Shown: positions 16,200 to 25,136, counted from the first letter of the stretch. The stretch is 64,000 bases of DNA from Symplocastrum torsivum CPER-KK1 (GCA_019358875.1 JAHHIF010000003.1:1-64000), one strand, 5' to 3'. The notes: generated by a model from the sequence alone, not told the origin. Numbers and translations: made by a program.

Positions 16200-16652
16200 G
16201 CAGGGTTTTTCTACGAACGATTACTTTTCGCTTAAGTCAATGACATTCTACTTAAGTCGGCTGAGGCTAAAACTTAATAAGCTCTCTTAATTGAGAATAT
16301 TCAAGCCCTGATGAACGCTGCCTCAAAAATAACCTGATGGTCTTACGCTATCTGTAGTGTATGAGCTTCACTCTTTATGGAATCTTTAAGAAAAAGATGT
16401 CACGAGTGGTGGCACTTCATCACTAATCATTAGACTTGTTCAAGAATGTATTTCTAAAAGCGCTGAAACTTTTGTATAGCAAAGGTTTCATACACTGAAA
16501 CTCTAGATAGTTGTAGTTTTTACTCTATCTAGGTGTCAGCTTGATTATTGGATGAGTCGATTAGCACTACCTGCTGGCAACTATCCAACCAGTGGGCTTA
16601 GCTGAGTCGAGAGGTGACAACAAAGATCATGGGAACGCCAAGCGAAGGAAAT

Positions 16653-17120
16653 ATGAACAATATGGAGATAATGGTTGAGCACTCTCTGGAATATAGAAAC
16701 ATTATTCACGACTATTGGACATTGGCATCCCGTCCAACACTTACAGAATCAGAAGCCGATCGCTTAGAGGAAATACTGCACAAAGCTCAGTCTGAGCCGT
16801 TACTTGAGTTTTTACTCGATGAAATTGACCATATTTTGGCACATGAATTAGGGTTACTCGATGAACAATTCATTAAACATCAACAAGATGAGTTGAGAAA
16901 AGCCATAGATCAGGCTTGGTGTGAACAAGTGCTTTTAGAGATACGAAATCGCTCAAAAGCTATTCAAAAGTACTTGAAAGGCAAAGGATTCTACACGGGT
17001 GCAATAGATGGTCAAATTGGTCCACGTACACAGGAAGCGATTGCCCTACTCAAGAAGGAAGCTAATCTAAAATTTGAGCGGCTTGAATTTTTTGATGTAG
17101 AAACTTGGTCTATATGCTAA
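16653..17120 (+). CDS. Protein with C-terminal peptidoglycan-binding-like module
   Basis: The first 95 residues are acidic and helical (EYRNIIHDYWTLASRPTLTESEADRLEEILHKAQSEPLLEFLLDEIDHIL). The last 60 hold a peptidoglycan-binding type 1 repeat (KAIQKYLKGKGFYTGAIDGQIGPRTQEAIALLKK). No signal peptide or membrane segment is seen, so wall binding is uncertain; such modules also occur in cytosolic cyanobacterial proteins. The frame is open from a GTG at 16614, but the ATG at 16653 has GAAGGAAA just upstream and is preferred (155 residues). It is divergent from the sigma factor gene. Confidence 0.7.
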   Translation: MNNMEIMVEHSLEYRNIIHDYWTLASRPTLTESEADRLEEILHKAQSEPLLEFLLDEIDHILAHELGLLDEQFIKHQQDELRKAIDQAWCEQVLLEIRNRSKAIQKYLKGKGFYTGAIDGQIGPRTQEAIALLKKEANLKFERLEFFDVETWSIC

Positions 17121-17348
17121 GTCTAAGCTAATTGGCATTCAAGTTGCTTTTTGCGCCGAATGGTTCAAGGAAAAGGGATGAGGTGAAAGTAAATCTCTTC
17201 CCTTTATCTTTTGAATAGAAGTAATAGTAAAAAAATGATTGTTTGCGGCGATAGGTTTTATTGGAATAAGAATATTTTTGCTTAAAGCTTGTCACACAGT
17301 ATCTTAAGGTTTCACTTATTAGTAATTCATCTAAATCAATTACTAACA

Positions 17349-17555
17349 ATGAACCAAGAATTTTTAGAAATCAGAAACACCTTGCCAGAATGCCCAAGAT
17401 GCGGGAAAAGCTCACTAGCTCAACTTAGCCGCAATAAGTATCAGTGCTTGTGGTGCGGATTTAATCGAGATCTTTCTGAACCTGAATGGACAGGTGTTAT
17501 TCTTATTGGCGGACTCATTGGATTTTTTGCCCTTGTCTTCTTTAGCCAAGGATGA
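17349..17555 (+). CDS. Small zinc-ribbon membrane protein
   Basis: A 68-residue protein. Cys15-x2-Cys18 and Cys33-x2-Cys36 (CPRCGK...YQCLWCG) form a zinc ribbon, followed by one membrane helix at about residues 49-66 (GVILIGGLIGFFALVFF). The ribbon would face the cytosol. Function unknown. The open frame extends upstream to 17289, but the ATG at 17349 starts a compact protein and the upstream part looks non-coding. The ribosome binding site is weak. A strong hairpin lies 10 bases after the stop. Confidence 0.7.
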   Translation: MNQEFLEIRNTLPECPRCGKSSLAQLSRNKYQCLWCGFNRDLSEPEWTGVILIGGLIGFFALVFFSQG

Positions 17556-17565
17556 AGATTAGCTC

Positions 17566-17590
17566 ATCCCACGTCCTTTAGACGTGGGAT
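17566..17590. terminator. Strong 10-bp hairpin, terminator or insertion-element relic
   Basis: ATCCCACGTC, CTTTA, GACGTGGGAT: a perfect 10-bp stem with a five-base loop, followed by TTCCTGTTATTTG. It fits a terminator for the zinc-ribbon gene and, from the other side, for the ftsE gene. The CCCACGTC-TTTA-GACGTGGG form also resembles the end hairpins of IS200/IS605-type elements in cyanobacteria, so it could be a leftover end. Confidence 0.7.
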
Positions 17591-17692
17591 TTCCTGTTAT
17601 TTGTTGTTGGTTATTGGTTATTTATCTCCTGGACAAACAACAAAGTGGCGGACGACTTGTAAGCAACAGTAAGCTTCTTCCAGAGGCACTTC

Positions 17693-18442
17693 TCAAAACT
17701 CTCGATGCAAATGCCCATCCCGCAGTTGCACGACGGGTTGATTAGACATTTGCACTAGATGTTCATCATGAGTCGTAACAATCACTGTTGCACCCATTGC
17801 GTTCAGCTTTTTGAGAATCCGCAACACCTGCCGAGAATTATCGGGATCGAGGTTACCCGTTGGTTCATCTGCTAGCAGCACTGGAGGAGTGCCAATGATG
17901 GCACGCGCAAGGCTTACCCGTTGTTGTTCTCCTCCAGAGAGTTCTTCAGGAAAACAGTCAGCTTTATGTTGCAAACCTACTAACTTCAGGGTTGGCAGCA
18001 GACGACGCTGAATTTCCTTGCGGGTGAAGCCTTGTGCCCACAGGACAAAGGCAATATTTTCTGAGACAGTACGACGGGGAATTAGTTTGTAGTCTTGAAA
18101 AACAATACCAATGCGGCGACGGAGTAATGATAAGCGATCGCCCCTCAACTTCCCCACATTAAACTGCTCAAGAATCACATCTCCCTGTGTTGGACGTTCC
18201 GCACCATAAAGCAGCTTCAACAACGTTGACTTCCCAGCACCAGAAGGGCCGGTGACAAACAAAAAGTCTCCTCGATTCACTTCCAGATTGACATCAAGTA
18301 ATCCCCGACTGCCATTGGGATAGGTTTTTGTCACCCCTTGTAACTTGATTATCACAGGCATTTGAGTGGTTCCCGCGTTGGAAGCCACTTGCTGCTGAGT
18401 TTTAGGATTACCAGGAGGAGCAAATGCTGTGGTCATAGACAA
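17693..18442 (-). CDS. ftsE: FtsE-like cell division ABC ATPase
   Basis: Walker A GPSGAGKST is at residues 65-73, the signature LSGGEQQR near 159, and Walker B LLADEPTGNLD near 179. YPNGSRGLLDVNLEVNRGDF, RRRIGIVFQDYKLIPRRTVSENI and the switch His (VTTHDE) match FtsE closely. FtsE works with the membrane protein FtsX to control peptidoglycan hydrolases at the septum. No ftsX is adjacent here, so it must be elsewhere. The first 27 residues are an extension; MPVIIKLQG at 18361 is an alternative start. Confidence 0.85.
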   Translation of the reverse strand: MSMTTAFAPPGNPKTQQQVASNAGTTQMPVIIKLQGVTKTYPNGSRGLLDVNLEVNRGDFLFVTGPSGAGKSTLLKLLYGAERPTQGDVILEQFNVGKLRGDRLSLLRRRIGIVFQDYKLIPRRTVSENIAFVLWAQGFTRKEIQRRLLPTLKLVGLQHKADCFPEELSGGEQQRVSLARAIIGTPPVLLADEPTGNLDPDNSRQVLRILKKLNAMGATVIVTTHDEHLVQMSNQPVVQLRDGHLHREF

Positions 18443-18529
18443 GCAATCAACAATGATTGGTGAGTATAAGCGAATTCAAGACTTTTCTCTTCTCATTGGG
18501 CAGGTGCCCAACGAAACTCTAAATTTACT

Positions 18530-19264
18530 TCAAACCAAGCGCTGGCCGATCGCTTTTAGAGCAAACTGTGGCAAAGCCATCATCCGCCGCCAACGCCAGG
18601 GTTCCTGATAAAGTCGGTAAAGCCATTCCAGATTATTTTCCCGTAACCAGAGTGGCGCACGAGTTTTAAGCCCTGCCCAGATATCAAAGCTCCCACCAAC
18701 GCCAATCCAGGTGGCTTGAGGGCACAAGTGGCGGTGTTTAGCAATCCAAAACTCCTGACGAGGGACTCCCAATCCTACCAAAATTAGCCGAGGTTGCTTA
18801 GCTTCCAGGGTTTTCTTTAATTCTTGTTCTGCTTCCGGTGAGAGGTAGCCGTCTTCAACTCCTGCGATCGCTAATTCTGGAAGTTGTTGTTGCCAAACCT
18901 TAGCCGCGTTCTGTGCAACACTAGGTGCCCCTCCATAGAAAAAAACCGGGCAAGACTCTCCCAATTGCCCAGCCTGTCGGATTAAAGATTCAGCAAGTTC
19001 AATTCCTGGACAACGCCGTTGCCGTTGCCCTTGGAGACGTAAGTAAAAGATGACTCCAGCACCATCTGGAATCACCAGTTCGGCATCGCGAATAATGCTG
19101 GCCAGAGCATCATTTTGCTCTGCTTGGATCGCCATTTCTGCATTCAGTGTCACGACATGGCTACCCAGCTTCTGATGAAGACGAGTTCCAAGCCAGTAGT
19201 CATAGTCCTCTAATAGGTGAACCGGTAGCCCCAGGATCGGGAATTTTTCAGGTGCCTCAAGCAT
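18530..19264 (-). CDS. WecG/TagA/CpsF family glycosyltransferase (GT26)
   Basis: The stretches VVTLNAEMAIQAEQND, IPDGAGVIFYLRLQG, CPVFFYGGAP, LILVGLGVPRQEFWIAKHR and WIGVGGSFDIWAGLKTRAP are diagnostic of the GT26 family, which adds an N-acetylmannosamine-type sugar to a lipid-linked acceptor in the making of wall teichoic acids or surface polysaccharides. The length of 244 is normal. The acceptor in cyanobacteria is not known. It lies 87 bases upstream of ftsE on the same strand. Confidence 0.85.
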   Translation of the reverse strand: MLEAPEKFPILGLPVHLLEDYDYWLGTRLHQKLGSHVVTLNAEMAIQAEQNDALASIIRDAELVIPDGAGVIFYLRLQGQRQRRCPGIELAESLIRQAGQLGESCPVFFYGGAPSVAQNAAKVWQQQLPELAIAGVEDGYLSPEAEQELKKTLEAKQPRLILVGLGVPRQEFWIAKHRHLCPQATWIGVGGSFDIWAGLKTRAPLWLRENNLEWLYRLYQEPWRWRRMMALPQFALKAIGQRLV

Positions 19265-19469
19265 AGCCTAGTGTTCGCATAGCCTCACATCACACTAACA
19301 CTATGAAGGCTAGCCGATCCGGACATTTAAATCTAGCGGCTTGTTAATATTACTCACCAAAAAAACTAGAGACGTGAGCGATCGCAACCACCGGCTTCTA
19401 ATCAGCTACTGTACAAAACACAGCTAGCCCGTTCAACCCATTGCCTACAGGGGTTCACTGAACAAGAAG

Positions 19470-19495
19470 AATACAGGAGTTCAGGAGTTCAGGAG
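19470..19495. repeat. Short tandem repeat (CAGGAGTT type)
   Basis: Tandem copies of caggagttcaggagttcagg. Related copies lie at about 30669-30705, 30755-30775 and 52845-52862, always outside genes. It is a member of the short tandem repeat class of cyanobacteria. Confidence 0.65.
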
Positions 19496-19631
19496 AATCC
19501 TGAAGGATAGGGGAAGTTTGCTGTCTCAAGACTTCGTGGTGCAAACCCTCCTCACGTCTCTACTATCTCTACTGGAACACTACTTGCTCTAAAAAAACAC
19601 TTAAAGAGTGTGTAGTTAATCCTGGTTTAAT

Positions 19632-19763
19632 TCAGATAACTCGTTTAACAGAGCCATCAGCGTACAACTCCAGTGGTACTAGCTGAACTTTCCCTTTAAC
19701 GTTGACTTTGCTGTAAACGATACGTTCCAAGGGAGAATTGTTTTGGTTATAACGACGAGACAT
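19632..19763 (-). CDS. Small basic protein of 43 residues, function unknown
   Basis: A 43-codon minus-strand frame begins MSRRYNQNNSPLERIVYSKV, preceded by GGTGAG five bases upstream of the ATG at 19763, and ends with SVKRVI before TGA. The middle part (VNVKGKVQLVPLELYADG) has alternating hydrophobic residues, as in a small beta-strand protein. The clear start signal and the protein-like composition support a gene. I do not recognise the family. It stands alone in a 690-base spacer between the GT26 and pentapeptide genes; the rest of that spacer shows only the tandem repeat at 19470. Confidence 0.6.
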   Translation of the reverse strand: MSRRYNQNNSPLERIVYSKVNVKGKVQLVPLELYADGSVKRVI

Positions 19764-19953
19764 TGTACTCACCCCGTATAATTCAAAGGTTTAAAAAACT
19801 TTTCAATCAGGCAGCTATTTAACTTCCTTAACTGCCTACTTCTGTGATACAAGAAATATTGTGAAGAAACAGTAAAGCTGACACGATTTACTATAAAGCT
19901 TTCAATAATACTTCCTGAAAGTTCAAGAGGTGCTTGACATTAGCACCGTTTCC

Positions 19954-20904
19954 TTATTCAGTTCTGTTAGCCAACCACTTAACAACCTCGGTGAGGTCTG
20001 CACTGTGCTGACGATAAATCATCAACTTGTCTTCTTGAGCAGCCAATGCATTTTGGGGTTGTGCATCTATAGCTTTAAGAGCAGCTTCATACTCTAGCTT
20101 TAGGTAGTTCTTAATCTCTGTTTGATTGGCTTCAGGAGAAAGGTTTATTTTGACAAACAGCGTACCATTAGATTTGTTTTCAATCCCTTGAATGGATAGC
20201 TCTGGTCTATCATTCTCAATTTTTAATTTTTGGAATGAAATGAAGAAGGCTTTCCAATCAATACCATGGCGGAAAGCCAGCTCTATCGTTTCTAATGCTG
20301 TTTCAAATAACTTGGCACACTCTCCTGGTGCAAAGTTGCCAGTCAAGGGACGACGTGCCTGTTGATGAGCTTGCAGATAAACATAGTCGCACGTTATGTC
20401 TTGGAAGGTTGTAGCAATATTTAGCTGCCAGTCTTCTAAGCAAGCTCCTGTAAATATTGCCTTATTGAAATTAACATTCCAGACTTGGGTTCTTTCTAAA
20501 CCTGCCTCACTCAAGTCTGCTTCACTGAAATCTGCCAGACTGAGGTCTGCATCACTCAGATTTGCCCTACGCAAGTTTGCCTCAATGAGGTTCGCCATTG
20601 TAAGGTTTGCCCCACTGAGGTTTGCGTCTGTGAGATTGGCTAAGGGAAGATATGCCCTAGCCAGATTGGCTCGACTAAGATTGGCTTCCCTTAAGTCTGC
20701 CCGATAGAAAACCGTGCCACTAAGGTTTGCTCGATAAAAAACGGCTTGTCTAAGGTCTACACCACTGAGGTCTGCCTCTCTGAGGTCTACGCTAGTAAAG
20801 TCTGCCTCGCTCAGGTTTGGTCTAATGTCTGGATTGTTTTCTCGCCAATTGTTCCAAATAGGGATGCCTTGCCTAAGCACAGCAAGATGTTGCTCATTTA
20901 CCAT
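19954..20904 (-). CDS. Pentapeptide repeat protein
   Basis: Residues about 30-160 are a run of some 22 A(D/N)Lxx-type pentapeptides (LSEADFTSVDLREADLSGVDL and onward), predicted to fold as a right-handed quadrilateral beta-helix. A C-terminal region (about 165-316) holds CDYVYLQAHQQARRPLTGNFAPGECAKLFETALETIELAFRHGIDWKAFF and an acidic helical tail. This C-terminal layout recurs in cyanobacterial pentapeptide proteins. The biochemical role is unknown. No signal peptide is present, so it is probably cytosolic. Confidence 0.85.
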   Translation of the reverse strand: MVNEQHLAVLRQGIPIWNNWRENNPDIRPNLSEADFTSVDLREADLSGVDLRQAVFYRANLSGTVFYRADLREANLSRANLARAYLPLANLTDANLSGANLTMANLIEANLRRANLSDADLSLADFSEADLSEAGLERTQVWNVNFNKAIFTGACLEDWQLNIATTFQDITCDYVYLQAHQQARRPLTGNFAPGECAKLFETALETIELAFRHGIDWKAFFISFQKLKIENDRPELSIQGIENKSNGTLFVKINLSPEANQTEIKNYLKLEYEAALKAIDAQPQNALAAQEDKLMIYRQHSADLTEVVKWLANRTE

Positions 20905-21104
20905 CTCACGCTTGTCCGCTAGCTCATCATGGATTAGTAATGAATACTAGCGATCGCTTAGTAAAACAGGAAAACTAAGACAGCAAGAGTGTCGGCAAAT
21001 AGCCAATTCAAAGATTAGGAGCGATCACAGGTTTTCGTGGCATCACTTATTTGATGTGTATTGCCTCCCGTCTCAACCTGACCAGGAGGCAGAGCAACAG
21101 GAGT

Positions 21105-21647
21105 CTAGGCGTCGCCTGCGGTGGTGTTCTTATCGCGGCGTCCGAGCAGGGTGCGAGTAGCGGCAATAACTTCAGGCGCTGCGAGTGCTAAGGACGCAAA
21201 CGAGCAAAGCGTCGCCACCTGGCAGTACTCACAAAACGCTTTGTTCTCGCTCCACTCCTCACGAGCTAGCTCAACATTTGTCACCGCGTCGATTAGGATC
21301 TTGATGCCCATTGCAATCGGTAGGAGAGGGTTGCGCTGTGCGCGATCCAAACCACCAGCCGCCGCCAGCCAAGCCGTGATGGCATAAGTAAACACCATTA
21401 TCGGCCCATCGGGTGAGTTGAATTTGTTGTAAGCGTAGTTAGAAGCGTCAACGCGGTCTGCATCGAAAATCTTCTGTCCCGGAGGATCGGGCAGGTGACT
21501 AACAATTCCAGTTTGGTAGAGTGTGACGAGTTGTCCCATGGAACCGCCGAGCATAGACAAGCCGATGATTGCTCGCCGACGGCTCATGTGGGGGTTCTTT
21601 CCTTGGCGCAGTTCTTGACTTAGTTGTGTTGGCTCCATATAGCGCAA
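21105..21647 (-). CDS. VKOR-like small membrane protein with CxxC
   Basis: Hydrophobic segments are near residues 26-48, 84-100, 107-125 and 143-158. A CxxC pair (Cys139-Glu-Tyr-Cys142) lies just before the last one, the placement of the redox pair in vitamin K epoxide reductase (VKOR) family proteins, which pass electrons from thiols to quinones. The FDADRVDASNYAYNKFNSPDG block after the first helix recurs in cyanobacterial proteins of this type, as I recall them. No thioredoxin domain is fused. The start may be at 21647, 21638 or 21587 (MSRRRAIIG). Confidence 0.6.
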   Translation of the reverse strand: MRYMEPTQLSQELRQGKNPHMSRRRAIIGLSMLGGSMGQLVTLYQTGIVSHLPDPPGQKIFDADRVDASNYAYNKFNSPDGPIMVFTYAITAWLAAAGGLDRAQRNPLLPIAMGIKILIDAVTNVELAREEWSENKAFCEYCQVATLCSFASLALAAPEVIAATRTLLGRRDKNTTAGDA

Positions 21648-22071
21648 TCCTCTATAACGGTTGAGTTGATGGTTACATCAGCTATGCACAGCGTTCCACC
21701 AACGACGGAAGAATACGCAATATGCATCCAATTCGGCGAAGGCAACGCCGGACGCTGAGAGCAGATAGATTCACTACATTTTTACGGAGCCGATTTGATG
21801 CGTACCACCCACGCAAGAGGTACTTCTCAAGTCTTATATTTGAGGCTTTCGTATTTAAAAACACAGGCTAACTTAATATTTTGTTATTTCTCTCTCTAGA
21901 TAGGCGATTTAGACAAAATAGAAGGATTAGATTGCAAGAGAGACTCGATGTGCGAAGCTCACAAACAACACTGAAAATCTTTCTTCCCTAGTCCCTAGCT
22001 TCAATCTAGGGGTTATTCCTGTGCGGTGAAGAGGGTACCAATGCCATTATTTTGCTATAGGAGAACTAAGC
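21648..22071. other. Divergent spacer upstream of hemerythrin and VKOR-like genes
   Basis: About 420 bases. A small hairpin CCCTAG...CTAGGG lies at 21993-22011 in the leader of the hemerythrin gene. A 60-codon minus-strand frame (21682-21864) is Arg/Leu-rich with no start signal and is not believed. I see no clear promoter boxes. Confidence 0.45.
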
Positions 22072-23109
22072 ATGGTAACAACACTAGACGATACAAAACG
22101 GCTTGCGATCGGTGAAAGATTAGCAGACTTGAAAGCATTTCAAGATTTAATTATCTCTAACGATCAAAAGCTAATAGATGCCTGCCCTGATGAAGATGTT
22201 CGCAAACGTCTCCAGAATATGCTTGAGGATGACCAGAAGAACCTGGGCATTATAGAGACGGTGATCGTTCAATACGGCATTCAATCTGAGCCTAGTGCTG
22301 CGACCAAGATATTTATTCCGCAGTTTGAGCAGATGATGTCAGGGGATGAGTTTACCTATTATCAGAAACTCATTCACCATGAACTGATGAAGCATGGTCA
22401 AGCCATGAGTGGAATCATGATCCACAAAGCCGCTCAGGTAGTGGGGGCTGATATTGAAGTAGCCATTGGGCCTTTGAATACCGTTAACTTCGAGGGTCGC
22501 GCCCACCAGGAACAGCTCAAGGGGATGCTCGAACAGGTGGGTGTCCGTGAAATGACTGGTAAAGATGCCGATCAGGGACTTTGGGGACGAGTGCAAGATG
22601 CGATCGCTGCATTCTCAGGTGTAGTTGGTAGCGTAACTACCCAAAACACCGATAAACAAGATATGAACATCCAGACCATCATCCGGCTGGATCACAACAA
22701 GGTGAATACCATTTTCACCGAAATCGGAGCGACGAAAGATCCTCAAAAGCTCCAAGAGTATTTTGGGCAACTCTACAAAGATTTATTAGTACACGCTCAA
22801 GCTGAAGAAGAAGTCGTCTACCCAAGAGTTCGCTCATTCTACGGTGATGACAACACTCAAGAGCTATACGATGAGCAAGCCCAAATGAAGCAGATGCTCG
22901 ATGAAATTAAGGCTATAGATCCAAATTCAGCCGATGAGTTCAGATCAAAAATTAAAGACCTGATGGAAATGCTTGGCGATCACATTCGTCAAGAGGAATT
23001 CACGATGTTCACTGCAATTGACAAGAATTGCAGCGCTGATCAAAAAGAGCAAATGGCAACTGAATTCAAAGCTGCTAAGAGCAAACTTCAGCAAGAAATG
23101 ACAGCCTAA
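22072..23109 (+). CDS. Hemerythrin HHE-domain protein with N-terminal helical domain
   Basis: Residues about 200-330 form a hemerythrin domain with likely iron ligands His208 (RLDHNKVN), His241 and Glu245 (LVHAQAEEE), and His304 and Glu308 (DHIRQEEF). Residues 1-180 are helical, with their own His-rich stretch IHHELMKHG (102-108), perhaps a second ferritin-like bundle. Such proteins bind oxygen, nitric oxide or iron; the exact role is unknown. AGGAGA precedes the ATG. A long inverted repeat follows the stop by 5 bases and separates it from the convergent msrA gene. Confidence 0.85.
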   Translation: MVTTLDDTKRLAIGERLADLKAFQDLIISNDQKLIDACPDEDVRKRLQNMLEDDQKNLGIIETVIVQYGIQSEPSAATKIFIPQFEQMMSGDEFTYYQKLIHHELMKHGQAMSGIMIHKAAQVVGADIEVAIGPLNTVNFEGRAHQEQLKGMLEQVGVREMTGKDADQGLWGRVQDAIAAFSGVVGSVTTQNTDKQDMNIQTIIRLDHNKVNTIFTEIGATKDPQKLQEYFGQLYKDLLVHAQAEEEVVYPRVRSFYGDDNTQELYDEQAQMKQMLDEIKAIDPNSADEFRSKIKDLMEMLGDHIRQEEFTMFTAIDKNCSADQKEQMATEFKAAKSKLQQEMTA

Positions 23110-23113
23110 CTCC

Positions 23114-23206
23114 GATATGAGTGGAGAAGGGCGAAGCATCCAGGAAAATCTTAGGCGATTACTATCAATTGCTCCCTAAATGCTTCGCCCCCGCTGAACT
23201 CATATT
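23114..23206. repeat. MITE-like long inverted repeat between convergent genes
   Basis: GGGCGAAGCAT at 23129-23139 pairs exactly with ATGCTTCGCCC at 23180-23190. An outer arm ATATGAGT (23115-23122) pairs with ACTCATAT (23198-23205). The 40-base middle is not a simple repeat. Elements with GGGCGAAGCAT ends are familiar in cyanobacterial spacers, which suggests a non-autonomous mobile element. By position it may also end transcription of both hemerythrin and msrA. Confidence 0.7.
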
Positions 23207-23266
23207 CTGCGTATTTTGTCAAATAGCTCTAGTTGCCGGACTTTCTCATCAAATCTTGTCAGGATT

Positions 23267-23920
23267 CTAGGCGTTGGTAGGCATAGGGCAAGCGACTTTT
23301 GTCCCCCCTAACCCACAATACCCATTTGGATTTTTGGCTAAGTACTGCTGATGGTAGTCTTCAGCAAAGTAAAACTCTGGCGCTTCAAGAATCTCCGTTG
23401 TAATTGTCCCGTAACCAACGTCACTCAAAGCTTGCTGATAAGTGTCTCGTGAGGCTTGAGCTATCTGCTTTTGACTATCGGAATAGACGTAAACACCTGA
23501 ACGGTATTGTGTGCCCATGTCGTTACCCTGGCGCATCCCTTGCGTCGGATCATGGCTTTCCCAGAAAACTTTCAAGAGTGCTTCGTAACTAATAACGTTC
23601 GGGTCAAACACCACACGCACCACTTCATTATGACCTGTTTTACCGGAACAGACCTCATTATAAGTGGGATTTTTGGTTATTCCAGCCGCATACCCTACGG
23701 CCGTCGTAAATACTCCCTCAAGCTTCCAGAATAGCCGTTCAGCTCCCCAAAAACAGCCCAGTCCGAACATCGCCATCTCTAGCCCAGCAGGATAGGGAGG
23801 TTTGAGCGGATTTCCGTTTACATAGTGACGAGCGGGCACTGGCATGGGTTCTGCGCGTCCTGGCAATGCTTCCTCAGGAGAGGGCACGGTTAGTTTCTTG
23901 CCAAATCCAAATAGCACCAT
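23267..23920 (-). CDS. msrA: Peptide-methionine (S)-S-oxide reductase
   Basis: The catalytic motif GCFWGAE holds Cys56, and the C-terminal [13 protein letters not shown] carries the resolving cysteines. [31 protein letters not shown] and [23 protein letters not shown] are MsrA signatures. It reduces methionine S-sulfoxide in proteins, using thioredoxin. The first 45 residues are an extension typical of cyanobacterial and plastid forms. The length of 217 is normal for these. Confidence 0.93.
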   Translation of the reverse strand: MVLFGFGKKLTVPSPEEALPGRAEPMPVPARHYVNGNPLKPPYPAGLEMAMFGLGCFWGAERLFWKLEGVFTTAVGYAAGITKNPTYNEVCSGKTGHNEVVRVVFDPNVISYEALLKVFWESHDPTQGMRQGNDMGTQYRSGVYVYSDSQKQIAQASRDTYQQALSDVGYGTITTEILEAPEFYFAEDYHQQYLAKNPNGYCGLGGTKVACPMPTNA

Positions 23921-23996
23921 TACTTCTGACCCTATATTTGTTAATGAACGTCTTTGTCTTTACCTTACTTAATATCTTAGCTTTGGTCTAAAAACT

Positions 23997-25082
23997 TTAC
24001 CGGGCAACAGCAATACAGGTGAGTAGTGAGGCATCTGTTTTAATCGCTTGGGCATTGATATGAGTTGGACTGGCGCGATAACCCTGCGCTTGCAAGGCTT
24101 GAATTAAATGCGATCGCTTTGGAATATCCATCCGACCTCGATGCCCTATTTCCGAGAGAGTGTAGAAATAAGGTGGTAAATCTGCTTCAGCTTGCATAGT
24201 TTGAAGTAACTGTACCCGCTTGAGCCAATTCCACTCCTTTGCTAGTAATTCCATACGCCTGAGATAGAGTTGTTCATGCAATACTCCCAACCACATTGGA
24301 CCACTTAGAGTTAGGGGATGAGAGTCATGAGGGCAAACAACCCGTCCTAGCTTGCGCCAAGCAACGGTTTGATAGTCACCGCAATGGTGACAGTAGCCTA
24401 AGAACCCGTAATTTTCGGCTGTCAATGCTTGAGTTGCGATCAAACGCAGCATTACCCGATAGGTTTGACCGACTTGCAGAGAAAAAATTGGCTCAACGCC
24501 TAGTCCCTTTGCTGCCGCTTGTTGTTGCACACTCCCAATCAACAGCCGTAACCCTTGCTCATGAGCAGCAGGATGGTTTCGTGCATAAGCACCATAAGTA
24601 CTCAAACTACTCTGTGGCGCATGACCCGTTGCGGTGCGCCCATCCGTGCTAGTTAGATAAAGTAAGCCACCGATTTTTGTTGCCCAGAGGCTGGTGTTCA
24701 GATACGGTGCTGGCGAACCAAAGCAATCGACATCGACAAAATCGTAGTAGTCTTTGTGGTTGTAGCACTCAAAAAATACTCGGTTTGCATCAAGATGAGT
24801 TACCTGACAACAACCCGATGCGATCGCTTCTTCTAAATTTTGGTGCAATACGGTACTAAGTTCTGGGTTCCCCTCATTCGCCCAAACCCAATCGGCTTGA
24901 CTCTCCAACCAATAGCGCAAAGAGCGCACACCACAACCACTCATTGCATCCAACACTCTCAAGTAACCCGTATCACAGCGGTAAATTGCAGCGGATAAAA
25001 CGCCTAAATCTCTCGCCACTTGGCTAAGGGGACGATAAAAGGCATTGCCAACCCTGAACCTCGCTCTTACTTCGCTTTGCAT
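23997..25082 (-). CDS. trm1: tRNA (guanine(26)-N2)-dimethyltransferase, Trm1 family
   Basis: The SAM-binding motif VLDAMSGCGVRSLRY is at residues 43-57 and the catalytic-type DVDCFGSPAPYL near 119-130; Cys residues CHHCG near 234 fit the Trm1 zinc site. RVGNAFYRP near the start and the late HRGRMDIPKRS complete the pattern. Trm1 methylates G26 of tRNA and is mainly archaeal and eukaryotic; among bacteria it is known from Aquifex and cyanobacteria. It lies 76 bases after the msrA start on the same strand. The exact position modified is inferred from the family. Confidence 0.85.
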   Translation of the reverse strand: MQSEVRARFRVGNAFYRPLSQVARDLGVLSAAIYRCDTGYLRVLDAMSGCGVRSLRYWLESQADWVWANEGNPELSTVLHQNLEEAIASGCCQVTHLDANRVFFECYNHKDYYDFVDVDCFGSPAPYLNTSLWATKIGGLLYLTSTDGRTATGHAPQSSLSTYGAYARNHPAAHEQGLRLLIGSVQQQAAAKGLGVEPIFSLQVGQTYRVMLRLIATQALTAENYGFLGYCHHCGDYQTVAWRKLGRVVCPHDSHPLTLSGPMWLGVLHEQLYLRRMELLAKEWNWLKRVQLLQTMQAEADLPPYFYTLSEIGHRGRMDIPKRSHLIQALQAQGYRASPTHINAQAIKTDASLLTCIAVAR

Positions 25083-25136
25083 GTAATGATGTTTAACTGG
25101 AGTTTAAACTACCAACAAATTGAGTGAGTACGCCTT

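Noticed and set aside
17128..17349. Minus-strand open frame of 73 codons
   Set aside because: Low-complexity Tyr/Lys/Phe-rich translation of AT-rich DNA with no start signal.
17566..17590. Considered as an intact IS200/IS605 end
   Set aside because: No tnpA or tnpB reading frame is adjacent; only the hairpin resembles such ends.
20396..20707. Plus-strand open frame rich in RFA/SAS repeats
   Set aside because: It is the antisense shadow of the pentapeptide repeats and its periodicity is fully explained by them.
21682..21864. Minus-strand frame of 60 codons
   Set aside because: Arg/Leu-rich, no ribosome binding site, no motif.
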